From Microcystis sp. T1-4 (GTDB taxonomy: Bacteria; Cyanobacteriota; Cyanobacteriia; Cyanobacteriales; Microcystaceae): DNA of 25,531 nt. Where the stretch lies: positions 1 through 25,531 of the forward strand of contig NZ_CAIP01000405.1 of the NCBI RefSeq assembly GCF_000297435.1, written 5' to 3'. Under the pieces are notes generated by a model, which saw only the letters and a list, made by a program, of their open reading frames with translations, was not told the origin of the DNA and did not search any database. The position numbers and the translations under genes are program-made. Shown here one piece after another: positions 6,178-13,466 of this stretch (position 1 is its first letter; each line of letters opens with the position of its first letter).

Positions 6178-6230
6178 CAAAAAACATCACAGTCCATCAC
6201 ATAATCACATCAATCACAGTACAGACAATG
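6178..6230 (+). repeat. Duplicated 5' untranslated segment, copy 1
   Basis: Fifty-three bases ending in the ATG of leader relic 3 align without gaps to 6905-6957, which ends in the ATG of the intact TPR-CHAT gene. 44 of 53 positions agree. The outer parts, CAAAAAACATCA and CACAGTACAGACAATG, are identical; the middle carries ATCA-type iterations. Conservation of noncoding sequence suggests a common duplication and possibly a regulatory element. Confidence 0.75.
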
Positions 6231-6300
6231 ATGGAAGACTATGCAACAGGGTTAGAAGAACAAAGAAATAATACTCCTGTTGCTTGGTTACGGGATATAA
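6228..6300 (+). pseudogene. Relic 3 of the TPR-CHAT leader domain (internally deleted)
   Basis: The start codon region is fused directly to the equivalent of residue 44: ATG, then MEDYATGLEEQRNNTPVAWLR against MENYATELEQQGNN in the intact protein. Codons 2-43 are missing, as if by deletion between two ATG-containing sites. Homology ends near 6300. The frame stays open to 6452, overlapping the start of hicB-2, but after 6300 it has no recognisable protein character. Confidence 0.65.
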
Positions 6301-6354
6301 AGTATAGAATCTTGTTATGTAGAAGTCTAAAGCATGATCTATATGATTATTTAA

Positions 6355-6383
6355 TTGACTGTCATTCTAGCCTGACCTATAAT
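6355..6383 (+). promoter_or_regulatory. Near-consensus promoter for hicBA-2
   Basis: TTGACT (6355-6360), a 17-bp spacer, then TATAAT (6378-6383): one mismatch from the sigma70 consensus. Transcription would begin near 6390, upstream of the hicB ATG at 6412 but downstream of an in-frame ATG at 6385, which decides the start. Confidence 0.7.
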
Positions 6384-6411
6384 CATGGAAAGCTCAATCA
6401 GGAAAGTGAAA

Positions 6412-6618
6412 ATGAGACAGGTACTTACAGCGAGAATTTTTCAAGAAGATAATTGGTTTGTTGCCCAATGTTTAGAGGTTGATGTTGCTAGTCAAGGGGA
6501 AACGGAAACCGAGGCGTTAAACAATCTGCAAGAGGCTTTAGAATTACATTTTGAACCGCCTTGTGCGACAGTTATTCCCCGATTACAGAAGATAGAGGTA
6601 GAAATCAATGCCGCTTAA
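6412..6618 (+). CDS. hicB: HicB-type antitoxin (module 2)
   Basis: A 68-residue minimal HicB antitoxin starting MRQVLTARIFQEDNWFVAQC, then EVDVASQGETETEALNNLQEAL, and ending with IEVEINAA. ATG 6412 is chosen because AGGAAAG (6400-6406) lies upstream and a TTGACT-17-TATAAT promoter predicts a start point near 6390; an upstream ATG at 6385 precedes that point. It overlaps hicA-2 by 11 nt. It is clearly diverged from hicB-1 in sequence, so the two modules are not a recent duplication. Confidence 0.9.
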   Translation: MRQVLTARIFQEDNWFVAQCLEVDVASQGETETEALNNLQEALELHFEPPCATVIPRLQKIEVEINAA

Positions 6619-6829
6619 GCCTTTATCTTATCGTGAGATTAAACGCAAGTTGGAAGCGGCAGGGTTTGAAGTTGTTAGTCAAAAGGGGAGTCATGTTAAG
6701 TTTGCCAAGGATACTCCCGAAGGAAAAATGACAACGATTGTTCCCTGTTATAAGGAGGTAACAATCGGTACAATTAGCAGTATTTTAAGGCAAGCGGGAT
6801 TAAGGGTTGATGAGTTTGAGCGTTTATAG
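6608..6829 (+). CDS. hicA: HicA-type mRNA interferase toxin (module 2)
   Basis: A 73-residue HicA toxin with the canonical QKGSHVKF motif (catalytic His29), preceded by the LEAAGFEVV helix-strand element, and the usual C-terminal TIGTISSILRQAGLRVDEFERL. The start codon overlaps the end of hicB-2. The intact TPR-CHAT gene and its duplicated leader follow 75-125 bp downstream, so read-through from the strong hicBA-2 promoter could feed that gene. Confidence 0.92.
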   Translation: MPLKPLSYREIKRKLEAAGFEVVSQKGSHVKFAKDTPEGKMTTIVPCYKEVTIGTISSILRQAGLRVDEFERL

Positions 6830-6904
6830 TTAATATCCTCTATAGCATTCTGTGTCATAATCGCCCTATATCAAGGGGACTCATCCTATCATAGAGTCAT
6901 CCGC

Positions 6905-6957
6905 CAAAAAACATCATAGTCCCTCATTCAATCATTCTAATCACAGTACAGACAATG
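6905..6957 (+). repeat. Duplicated 5' untranslated segment, copy 2 (before TPR-CHAT)
   Basis: The partner of 6178-6230; 44 of 53 bases agree without gaps. It ends in the TPR-CHAT start codon. No clear Shine-Dalgarno sequence is present in either copy, so translation initiation may use the conserved CACAGTACAGACAATG context or be Shine-Dalgarno independent. Confidence 0.75.
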
Positions 6958-9900
6958 AATGAACAACGCGCCCAAGCATATATTAATTTAATAGAACAGT
7001 TGCTTGCTTGTACTAATGATGAGGAACTCAATAAGATTCTGCAAGCAAATCAGGAATTGATTGATCCCCAATTTTTGCATATGATGGAAAACTATGCAAC
7101 AGAGTTAGAACAACAAGGAAATAATCATGCGGCTCGGTTACGGAATATGGCGCAACAGTTGGGACAATATCTCAACCTTCAAGCGAGAAGTATAGAGAAA
7201 TATCAAGACTATTTTAATTTTTTGATGGAAGTATTGCGAAAAATATGGAATGATCCCAGCCCCCATTTGATTTATCCTTGTTTAGCGCAAAATCTGGATA
7301 AATTAGATGAAAACTTCGCCATAGTTTTTCATGACTGGGCAAGACAGGCATTAGCAAAAGCTACAACTGAGCAATTTTATTATATTACCAGAGATGCTTT
7401 TAATTTGAGCAATTTAATTAGAGAATTTAGACCAAATAATATTACTCTTAAACAAAAAAATGCCATTAAACAAATTGCCATCGAAGGTTATGAAATAGCT
7501 TTATTTAACCTTACTTTTAATGCTTTTCCTATAGAATGGGCAAAGACAAAACAAATAATAGCATCTATTTATCTAGATAAAATCACGGGTAAGAAGACTA
7601 ATGATGTGGAACAAGCAATCTCTTGCTACAAAGAAACTTTAAAAGTATTTACCGAGGAAAAGTTTGCCGAAGATTGGGCAAGAACAATGATTGGATTAGG
7701 TCTTGCCTATACAAACAGAACTAAAGGGAATCGATCAGAAAATCTTGAACTTGCCTTTACCTATTGTATGGAGGCACTGAAAGTTTATAGTTTTGAAGCA
7801 TTTCCTCAAGAATGGGCAATGACTCAAAATAATCTTGGTAATGTTTATAACAATAGAATTATAGGGGATAAAACAGAAAATTTAGAAGGCGGGATTACTG
7901 CTTTTACAAAAGCATTAAAAGTTTATACTTTTGAAAATTTTCCTTATGAATGGGCAATGATACATAATAATCTTGCCAATATTTACTTTAATAGAATCAG
8001 AGGAAATAAAGCTGACAATTTAGAAACGGCAATTACCAGTTTGAAAGAATCTCTAAAAATCTGGACTTTTGATGCTTTTCCTTATGAACGATCAGGTGTG
8101 CTAAGTAATTTAGCAAATGCTTATAATAACAGAATTAAAGGAGATAAAGCAGAGAATCTCGAACAAGCAATTTTTTATTATCAAGAAGCACTACAAGTTA
8201 GAACTTTTGAGATTTTCTCCCAAGATTGGGCAGATATACAAAATAATCTGGCTACTGCTTACCTTTACAGAATCAGAGGCGATAAAGCAGAGAATCTGGA
8301 AATAGCGATCTCGGCCTATAAAGAGGTACTGAAAGTCTGGAATTTTGACGATTCCCCCTATAAATGGGCGATGACACAAAATAATCTCGGTAATGCTTAC
8401 CTTAACAGAATTAGAGGAGATAAAGCAGATAATTTAGAAATGGCGATCTTAGCTTATACAGAAGCATTAAAGGTGAGAACTTTTGAGGCTTTTCCTTATG
8501 AATGGGCAATGACAAAACAGAATCTTTCTGGTGCTTACCTTGACAGAATTAGGGGAGATAAGACGGAAAATTTAGAAGATGCGATCTCCTTTTCTACAGA
8601 AGTATTAAAAGTATATACTTTCGAGGATTTTCCTGAAAATTGGGCAGCTACGCAAAATACTTTGGCAAGTGTTTACATTAAAAGAATCAGAGGGGATAAA
8701 GCAGAGAATCTTGAAAAGGCGATCTTGGCTTATACAGAAGCATTAAAGGTGAGAACTTTTGAGGCTTTTCCTTATGATTGGGCAATGACAAAAAATAATC
8801 TCGGTAATGCTTACCTTAATAGAATCAGAGGCGATAAAGCCAACAATTTAGAAATGGCGATCTTAGCTTATACAGAAGCATTAAAGGTGACAACTTTTGA
8901 GGCTTTTCCTTATGATTGGGCAACAACACAAAATAATCTGGCTAATGCTTACAGTGACAGAATCAGAGGAGATAAAGCAGACAATTTAGAAAAAGCGATC
9001 TTAGCTTATACAGAAGCATTAAAAGTGAGAACTTTTGACGCATTGCCACAAGAATGGGCTACGACACAAAATAATCTGGGGAATGCTTATCAAAATCGCA
9101 TCAGAGGGACAAGGGCAGATAATCTAGAGTTAGCGATAGCGGCTTTTAACCTATCTTTAGAAGTCTATACCCGTGAAGCTTTTCCTGAATATTGGGCGAG
9201 GTCACAAAATAATCTGGGCAATGCTTATAGAGATCGCATTCTTGGGGAAAGGGCAGATAATCTAGAGTTAGCTATTGATGCTTATAACCAGTCTTTAGAA
9301 GTATATACCCCGACTGCTTTTCCTATAGAGTGTTTACTAACAGGACGAAACTTAGGAAATACTGCTAACTCTATCGAAGACTGGGAAACCGCCATCAAGG
9401 GCTACAACTTAGCCATCGAAGCAGTAGAAAATATCCGACTCGAAGCCTCAAACCCCCAACGACAACAAGAAATCCTCTCCGATGCAATGGATGTTTATCA
9501 TGGCATTGTTCAATCCTATCTCAACCTCAATCAAAAAGATTGCGCCTTAGAATACGTTGAACGTAGCAAAACCCGCTATCTAGTCCAATTGCTTACGGAA
9601 CGAGATATCTATCCTAAAGGTAATATCCCCCCAACTATTATTACCGAATTAGATCGCCTCCGTCGTGCCATTATTGGAGAAAAACAACAGTTAGCCATCC
9701 AAGAACAAACCCGCAATAGGGGAGGAATTTTAACCCTAGATCAACAAAGACAACCCATCTTAAATGACTATACTCACCTCAATCATTTAAAACAAGAATT
9801 AAATCAACTCATTGACCGTGAAATAACTCCCATAGACCCCACTTTTAGCTTAACTCAAAAGGTTGAAAGCATTCCTCTAAGTGAGATTCAATCCTTAATT

Positions 9901-11091
9901 GATCAAGATACTGCCATCTTAGAATGGTATATTGCAGGGGATAGTATTATGGCGTTTATTGTTACTTCCCAAGGATTAAACGTTTGGCAATCTTCAGCAG
10001 AAGATCGAGAAAAATTGATTAATTTTATTAAAAATTATCGTGATGCTTATGAAAATAATAAAACCGAGTGGATTAATAATCTTAATTTTCGTTTAAATCA
10101 ACTATCAGAAATTCTCCACATTGATGAACTTTTAGAACTGATCCCTAAATCTTGCTCTCGTCTCATCCTAATTCCCCATTGGTTTTTACATATTATTCCC
10201 CTTCATTGTTTACCCCTAAAAAATGGACAATTTCTCTATCAACGCTTTACTAAAGGTGTAGGATACGTTCCCAGTTGCCAACTTTTAAAACTGGTAAAAT
10301 TATCACAGAGAGAAAACTTTACTCGTCTTTTTGCCATTAAAAACCCCACCAGAAAAGACCTAAAACCTCTCTTAGGTGCAAATCTAGAAATCGAGAGAAT
10401 TAGTCAAGGATTTGCCACTGAAAAAACCATTATTATTGGGGAATTAGAAGCATCAGAACAAACCCTAGAAAATCGTCGTCAAGAGTTACAAGAATCTCAT
10501 TGTATTCATTTTTCCTGTCATGGTAAATTTAATAATGAATCCCCTAGAGATTCCGCTTTAATGTTAGCAGATCCAGACGGTAACTTAGGAGAATTAGCTA
10601 ACCTAACCCTAGCAGAAGTATTTGAAAAATTTGACTTAAGAGAATGTCGTTTAGTCACTTTTTCTGCTTGTGAAAGTGGTATAATCGAAAGTAAAGCTGA
10701 TAGTATTAGCGATGAATATGTGGGTTTACCCAGTGGTTTTCTATTTGCAGGAAGTTCTAGTGTCGTTAGCACCCTTTGGACAGTAGATCCCCTAGCAACC
10801 ACGTTATTTATGGCTAAATTTTATCACGATCTTAAACGGATTTCTATCCAAGATCAAGGGAGTATTGCCATTGTTTTAAATAATACACAAACATGGTTAA
10901 GAACATTGAACAGTAAAAAATTAGCCAGAATTAAAAATAGTCAAAAATTCCAGCAATTACTCGATCGAGTCTTTGAAAGTAAACGGGATAGAAGAAAATT
11001 CCAAGACTTATTAGAAGCTGCGGTTAAACGTGAACCCTATCCCTTTGCCAATCCCTATTATTGGACTGCATTTATCGCTACAGGGGTTTAA
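6955..11091 (+). CDS. TPR-CHAT protein (caspase-like peptidase domain)
   Basis: A 1378-residue multidomain protein. Residues 1-95 are a helical leader domain also found in three relics upstream. Residues ~100-190 are a linker helical region. Residues 191-788 are 13 tandem TPR-like units of exactly 46 residues, consensus FPxxWAxTQNNLGNAYxNRI followed by RGDKAxNLExAIxAYxEALKV. Residues ~790-950 are a further helical segment with degenerate TPRs. Residues ~960-1378 form a CHAT domain. The catalytic dyad is visible: His1189 in HFSCHG and Cys1239 in SACESG, with the GFLFAGSSSVVSTLW and YYWTAFIATG signatures downstream. CHAT domains are caspase/separase-like cysteine peptidases; TPR-CHAT proteins occur in defence systems, including type III-E CRISPR. 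Here no CRISPR genes are seen. Substrate unknown. It sits in a toxin-antitoxin island and converges on a small membrane protein. Confidence 0.93.
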   Translation: MNEQRAQAYINLIEQLLACTNDEELNKILQANQELIDPQFLHMMENYATELEQQGNNHAARLRNMAQQLGQYLNLQARSIEKYQDYFNFLMEVLRKIWNDPSPHLIYPCLAQNLDKLDENFAIVFHDWARQALAKATTEQFYYITRDAFNLSNLIREFRPNNITLKQKNAIKQIAIEGYEIALFNLTFNAFPIEWAKTKQIIASIYLDKITGKKTNDVEQAISCYKETLKVFTEEKFAEDWARTMIGLGLAYTNRTKGNRSENLELAFTYCMEALKVYSFEAFPQEWAMTQNNLGNVYNNRIIGDKTENLEGGITAFTKALKVYTFENFPYEWAMIHNNLANIYFNRIRGNKADNLETAITSLKESLKIWTFDAFPYERSGVLSNLANAYNNRIKGDKAENLEQAIFYYQEALQVRTFEIFSQDWADIQNNLATAYLYRIRGDKAENLEIAISAYKEVLKVWNFDDSPYKWAMTQNNLGNAYLNRIRGDKADNLEMAILAYTEALKVRTFEAFPYEWAMTKQNLSGAYLDRIRGDKTENLEDAISFSTEVLKVYTFEDFPENWAATQNTLASVYIKRIRGDKAENLEKAILAYTEALKVRTFEAFPYDWAMTKNNLGNAYLNRIRGDKANNLEMAILAYTEALKVTTFEAFPYDWATTQNNLANAYSDRIRGDKADNLEKAILAYTEALKVRTFDALPQEWATTQNNLGNAYQNRIRGTRADNLELAIAAFNLSLEVYTREAFPEYWARSQNNLGNAYRDRILGERADNLELAIDAYNQSLEVYTPTAFPIECLLTGRNLGNTANSIEDWETAIKGYNLAIEAVENIRLEASNPQRQQEILSDAMDVYHGIVQSYLNLNQKDCALEYVERSKTRYLVQLLTERDIYPKGNIPPTIITELDRLRRAIIGEKQQLAIQEQTRNRGGILTLDQQRQPILNDYTHLNHLKQELNQLIDREITPIDPTFSLTQKVESIPLSEIQSLIDQDTAILEWYIAGDSIMAFIVTSQGLNVWQSSAEDREKLINFIKNYRDAYENNKTEWINNLNFRLNQLSEILHIDELLELIPKSCSRLILIPHWFLHIIPLHCLPLKNGQFLYQRFTKGVGYVPSCQLLKLVKLSQRENFTRLFAIKNPTRKDLKPLLGANLEIERISQGFATEKTIIIGELEASEQTLENRRQELQESHCIHFSCHGKFNNESPRDSALMLADPDGNLGELANLTLAEVFEKFDLRECRLVTFSACESGIIESKADSISDEYVGLPSGFLFAGSSSVVSTLWTVDPLATTLFMAKFYHDLKRISIQDQGSIAIVLNNTQTWLRTLNSKKLARIKNSQKFQQLLDRVFESKRDRRKFQDLLEAAVKREPYPFANPYYWTAFIATGV
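7525..9318 (+). repeat. 13 in-phase 138-bp coding repeats within TPR-CHAT
   Basis: Units begin at the FP (or equivalent) codons at 7525 and then every 138 bp without a single indel, up to the degenerate unit that starts at 9319. Units at 8443, 8719, 8857 and 8995 (measured at the GCGATCTT codons) are close to identical over about 75 bp, which points to recent unit duplication or gene conversion. Outer units are more diverged. Confidence 0.9.
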
Positions 11092-11104
11092 TCTATTGTT
11101 CCTT

Positions 11105-11150
11105 GAGAATACAATTAAGTTGAGGTATTCTCCCCCCTTTTTAAGGGGGG
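11105..11150 (+). terminator. Hairpin pair after TPR-CHAT
   Basis: GAGAATAC (11105-11112) pairs with GTATTCTC (11125-11132). It is followed by a second palindrome, a C6 run, T5, AA and a G6 run (11132-11150). The T-run between the two makes the first hairpin a plausible terminator for the TPR-CHAT gene. The C6/G6 element resembles repeats common between cyanobacterial genes. Confidence 0.6.
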
Positions 11151-11170
11151 TTGGGGGGGATCACTTTGAT

Positions 11171-11572
11171 TTAAGAATCAGGATAATTTTGACAAAATTT
11201 ATCCAGTCCTTGATCCTGAATATAAACAGCAACTATAGCAGATAAAATTCCCGCGACTTGCGGAGGACACATCAAATATCCTACAATAATACCTGTTAAA
11301 GTAGGGATAAGTGCGGGTAAATATTTTTCTCGCAACTTCGGTTGACAAATAGAATCCCGACATTTATTAAGAACAATAACAAACCAACGAAAATCAGCAT
11401 TATCTTCTACCCCTTCAATCCCGTTACGAGTGGCAATAGACTCAGCAGCATCTGCTAAATCTCCCTCCCATTCCTCAATAACATCAAGTGCAATTAAAGC
11501 GTTCTCATTGTCCGCAAATTGAATACGGTACTGAGCAATTTTTTCCGGTGTTAACTGCGTTGCGTCTGACAT
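11171..11572 (-). CDS. Small protein with a C-terminal membrane hairpin, unknown function
   Basis: A 133-residue protein I cannot assign to a named family. The N-terminal ~85 residues are soluble, acidic and helical (starting MSDATQLTPEKIAQYR, then ALDVIEEWEGDLADAAESIA, a shape I recall from cyanobacterial proteins next to large conflict-type genes). Residues ~95-122 are hydrophobic (LPALIPTLTGIIVGYLM, then PPQVAGILSAIVAVYI) and fit two short membrane helices with a turn. It ends shortly after with DKFCQNYPDS. It faces the TPR-CHAT gene tail-to-tail, with a gap of about 80 bp holding hairpins. A role as partner, target or membrane effector of the CHAT protein is only a hypothesis. Confidence 0.75.
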   Translation of the reverse strand: MSDATQLTPEKIAQYRIQFADNENALIALDVIEEWEGDLADAAESIATRNGIEGVEDNADFRWFVIVLNKCRDSICQPKLREKYLPALIPTLTGIIVGYLMCPPQVAGILSAIVAVYIQDQGLDKFCQNYPDS

Positions 11573-11816
11573 AATATGATTCTTAAAGCTAAAACCAATT
11601 TTTTCCCATTATCTCACCTTATAATCGTCTCGTCGCTAAAGGTTTTGACTTTACCGATGGCAAGTTAATCCCATCAAGATTAGCTTAGAAGACTAGGAAG
11701 AAGCGAATTTTTGGGGGTGATAATTTACTTTTGTCAAAAATCATTACATATTCGCAACAAAATACACTTTTTTGAGCAAACTAATATACCATACTTAGAC
11801 AAAGCGATCAATTATT

Positions 11817-11909
11817 TTGTCCCAAGAATTACGCGCTAAACTTATCTCCTGTTATCCCGAAAGTCAGGAAAAAGAGGAAGTCTTAATGAAGATGATTTCT
11901 GAACATTAA
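11817..11909 (+). pseudogene. Possible short gene remnant
   Basis: A 30-codon frame from TTG 11817 (LSQELRAKLISCYPES, then KEEVLMKMISEH) to TAA 11907-11909 has protein-like composition but lacks an N-terminus; an in-frame stop lies just upstream. It overlaps by 4 bp the end of the next, opposite-strand gene. The rest of the 333-bp gap 11573-11905 shows no gene or clear repeat to me. Confidence 0.25.
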
Positions 11910-12709
11910 TCAATTGAGGATAGGGAGAGGTTGCTAACGGTCAATATTGCCACCTGAATCGCTTTTTCAATGGCCTGTTGTTTGCTTTCTAAACTAATCC
12001 CTTCCTCTTTACTTCTTGCGGCAATCACAGCACAAATACAAGCGGCAGTAAATCCATAAACCCCCGCCATTTTAAATAAAGTTCCCGCTTCCATTTCATA
12101 ATTGAGAATATTTAAACGTCGATATTCTTCCGTAATTCCCTCTAAGTGACGCTGAAGATAAGGGTTAGCAGAAGACACAATTCTTTCCTGTCCTTCATAA
12201 AAACTATCCACAGAAGCGGTAATACCTAAATGATAATTTACTCCCAAAAATTGAGCCGATTTGACTAGAGCAACTGTTAAAAAAGGATCCGCCACTGCGG
12301 GATATTCCGGAGGAGCAATATCATTAGCTGCACCTTGCCTACATAAAGCCGCTTGCGAGATAATAATATCACCAATTTTTATTCTATTTTGAATTGCGCC
12401 ACAAGTACCAATACGAATAATAGTTTTAATTCCCACCTGTATTAATTCATTAACCACAATACTCAAAGATGGCGCACCCATGCCACTGGTGGCCAGAAGA
12501 ATTGGGGTAGAATTATCTAGATAGCCAAGATAACTATTTAATCCGCGATAATCCGATAGTAAACGTGCATTTTGTAAATAGGTTTCAGCAATATAGCGCG
12601 AGCGTTCTGGTTCCCCCGATAATAGGGTGATAGTCGGTTTTGCCGTGCCTAAATCCTCACTGCTAAAGTTGAGATGATAGGGTTTTTGGTGAGATAAGTT
12701 ATTGGACAT
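11906..12709 (-). CDS. udp: Uridine phosphorylase-like nucleoside phosphorylase
   Basis: A 267-residue hexameric-type nucleoside phosphorylase (PNP/UDP family 1), catalysing phosphorolysis of a nucleoside, probably uridine, to base plus ribose-1-phosphate in the cytosol. Motifs match E. coli Udp in order: HLNFSSEDLG, the phosphate-binding LLSGEPERSRYIAE, LATSGMGAPSLSIVVNELIQ, IRIGTCGAI, TASVDSFYEGQER and the nucleoside-binding NYEMEAGTLFKMAG. Length is normal. It stands alone, with rloB 111 bp upstream on the same strand. Specificity is inferred from similarity. It could be a housekeeping salvage gene inside an otherwise accessory region. Confidence 0.85.
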   Translation of the reverse strand: MSNNLSHQKPYHLNFSSEDLGTAKPTITLLSGEPERSRYIAETYLQNARLLSDYRGLNSYLGYLDNSTPILLATSGMGAPSLSIVVNELIQVGIKTIIRIGTCGAIQNRIKIGDIIISQAALCRQGAANDIAPPEYPAVADPFLTVALVKSAQFLGVNYHLGITASVDSFYEGQERIVSSANPYLQRHLEGITEEYRRLNILNYEMEAGTLFKMAGVYGFTAACICAVIAARSKEEGISLESKQQAIEKAIQVAILTVSNLSLSSID

Positions 12710-12820
12710 TTAAATCAAATTAAGAGCAGTTACTTTGGTTAAATAGGCTTTTAGTTATTATAACAACTTTAGGTTTAAATTGAAATTAAATATTTAATTA
12801 TTGACAAAAGAGAATCAAGC

Positions 12821-13465
12821 TTAAGGACGACTATTGATGTTAAGTTCTTGCACTAATTCGTGTACTGTGGTTGAGGGATTGGCATCAAAAGGATGTTTTT
12901 TGGCTTCATCTCTATCTTGAATAAGTTTTGCTGCATTAGTGATTGCTGTTGTCTGGTATGGCTTTAATTTTTCGTACATATCCTCTCGATTTTTTGCATA
13001 TTGTTCTTTTTCGTTTAATAATTTACACTTTTTCATCTGAGTATTTAAAATTTTTGGGTATTCACTTCGGGATGTGGCAATATCCAGATATTGAAAGTGT
13101 AAAATAAACCAAATTTCAAAAGCTTCATTAGAATAGGCAATCTTGATATTTTTTTGTTTAGCCAGTCCTTCTGCTTGATTAAATTGCTCTTTAGAACAGT
13201 TATCTTTATCAAAAACACACCAGATTTGATCGAATGAGTCATCTTGTTTTAGATTATCTATAATCTGAATAGCTTTGTTGACTAAACTCAAGCTATTTTT
13301 ACCTTCACCTTTCACCCTAACTTCAATTTTCTTAGGAACAGTAAAAGCCTTAAAATAGTTAACTTCAGTTTTTTCTCCCTCGCAAATAATTAAAAATCTT
13401 TTTCTTGTTTCTCTAGTCTTAGTTTGGCGACGCAAATAATCGGAAGTATTCCTATTTTTACCCAT
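12821..13465 (-). CDS. rloB: RloB-like TOPRIM-fold protein (AbiLii-like)
   Basis: About 214 residues. RloB family (AbiLii-like) with a TOPRIM-like nuclease fold: FLIICEGEKTEVNYFKAF supplies the conserved Glu (residue 29) and QIWCVFDKD the acidic DxD pair. SNEAFEIWFILHF is the third hallmark, and DANPSTTVHELVQ ends the protein. I start at ATG 13465, one base after the rloA stop; a TTG at 13477 is an alternative that would overlap rloA. The N-terminus is basic (SDYLRRQTKTRETRKR). It forms a tight operon with rloA. Such ATPase-TOPRIM pairs (AbiL; similar in plan to PARIS AriA-AriB) are phage-defence systems acting by abortive infection. The target is not deducible here. Confidence 0.9.
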   Translation of the reverse strand: MGKNRNTSDYLRRQTKTRETRKRFLIICEGEKTEVNYFKAFTVPKKIEVRVKGEGKNSLSLVNKAIQIIDNLKQDDSFDQIWCVFDKDNCSKEQFNQAEGLAKQKNIKIAYSNEAFEIWFILHFQYLDIATSRSEYPKILNTQMKKCKLLNEKEQYAKNREDMYEKLKPYQTTAITNAAKLIQDRDEAKKHPFDANPSTTVHELVQELNINSRP

Positions 13466-13466
13466 A

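Noticed and set aside
10518..10802. 94-codon minus-strand frame inside the CHAT domain
   Set aside because: Covers the conserved His/Cys region of the CHAT gene on the other strand; an antisense shadow.
11906..12709. Nucleoside phosphorylase as a defence effector linked to rloAB
   Set aside because: It is a full-length Udp-like enzyme with no fused sensor domain and is separated from rloB by 111 bp; ordinary salvage is the simpler reading.
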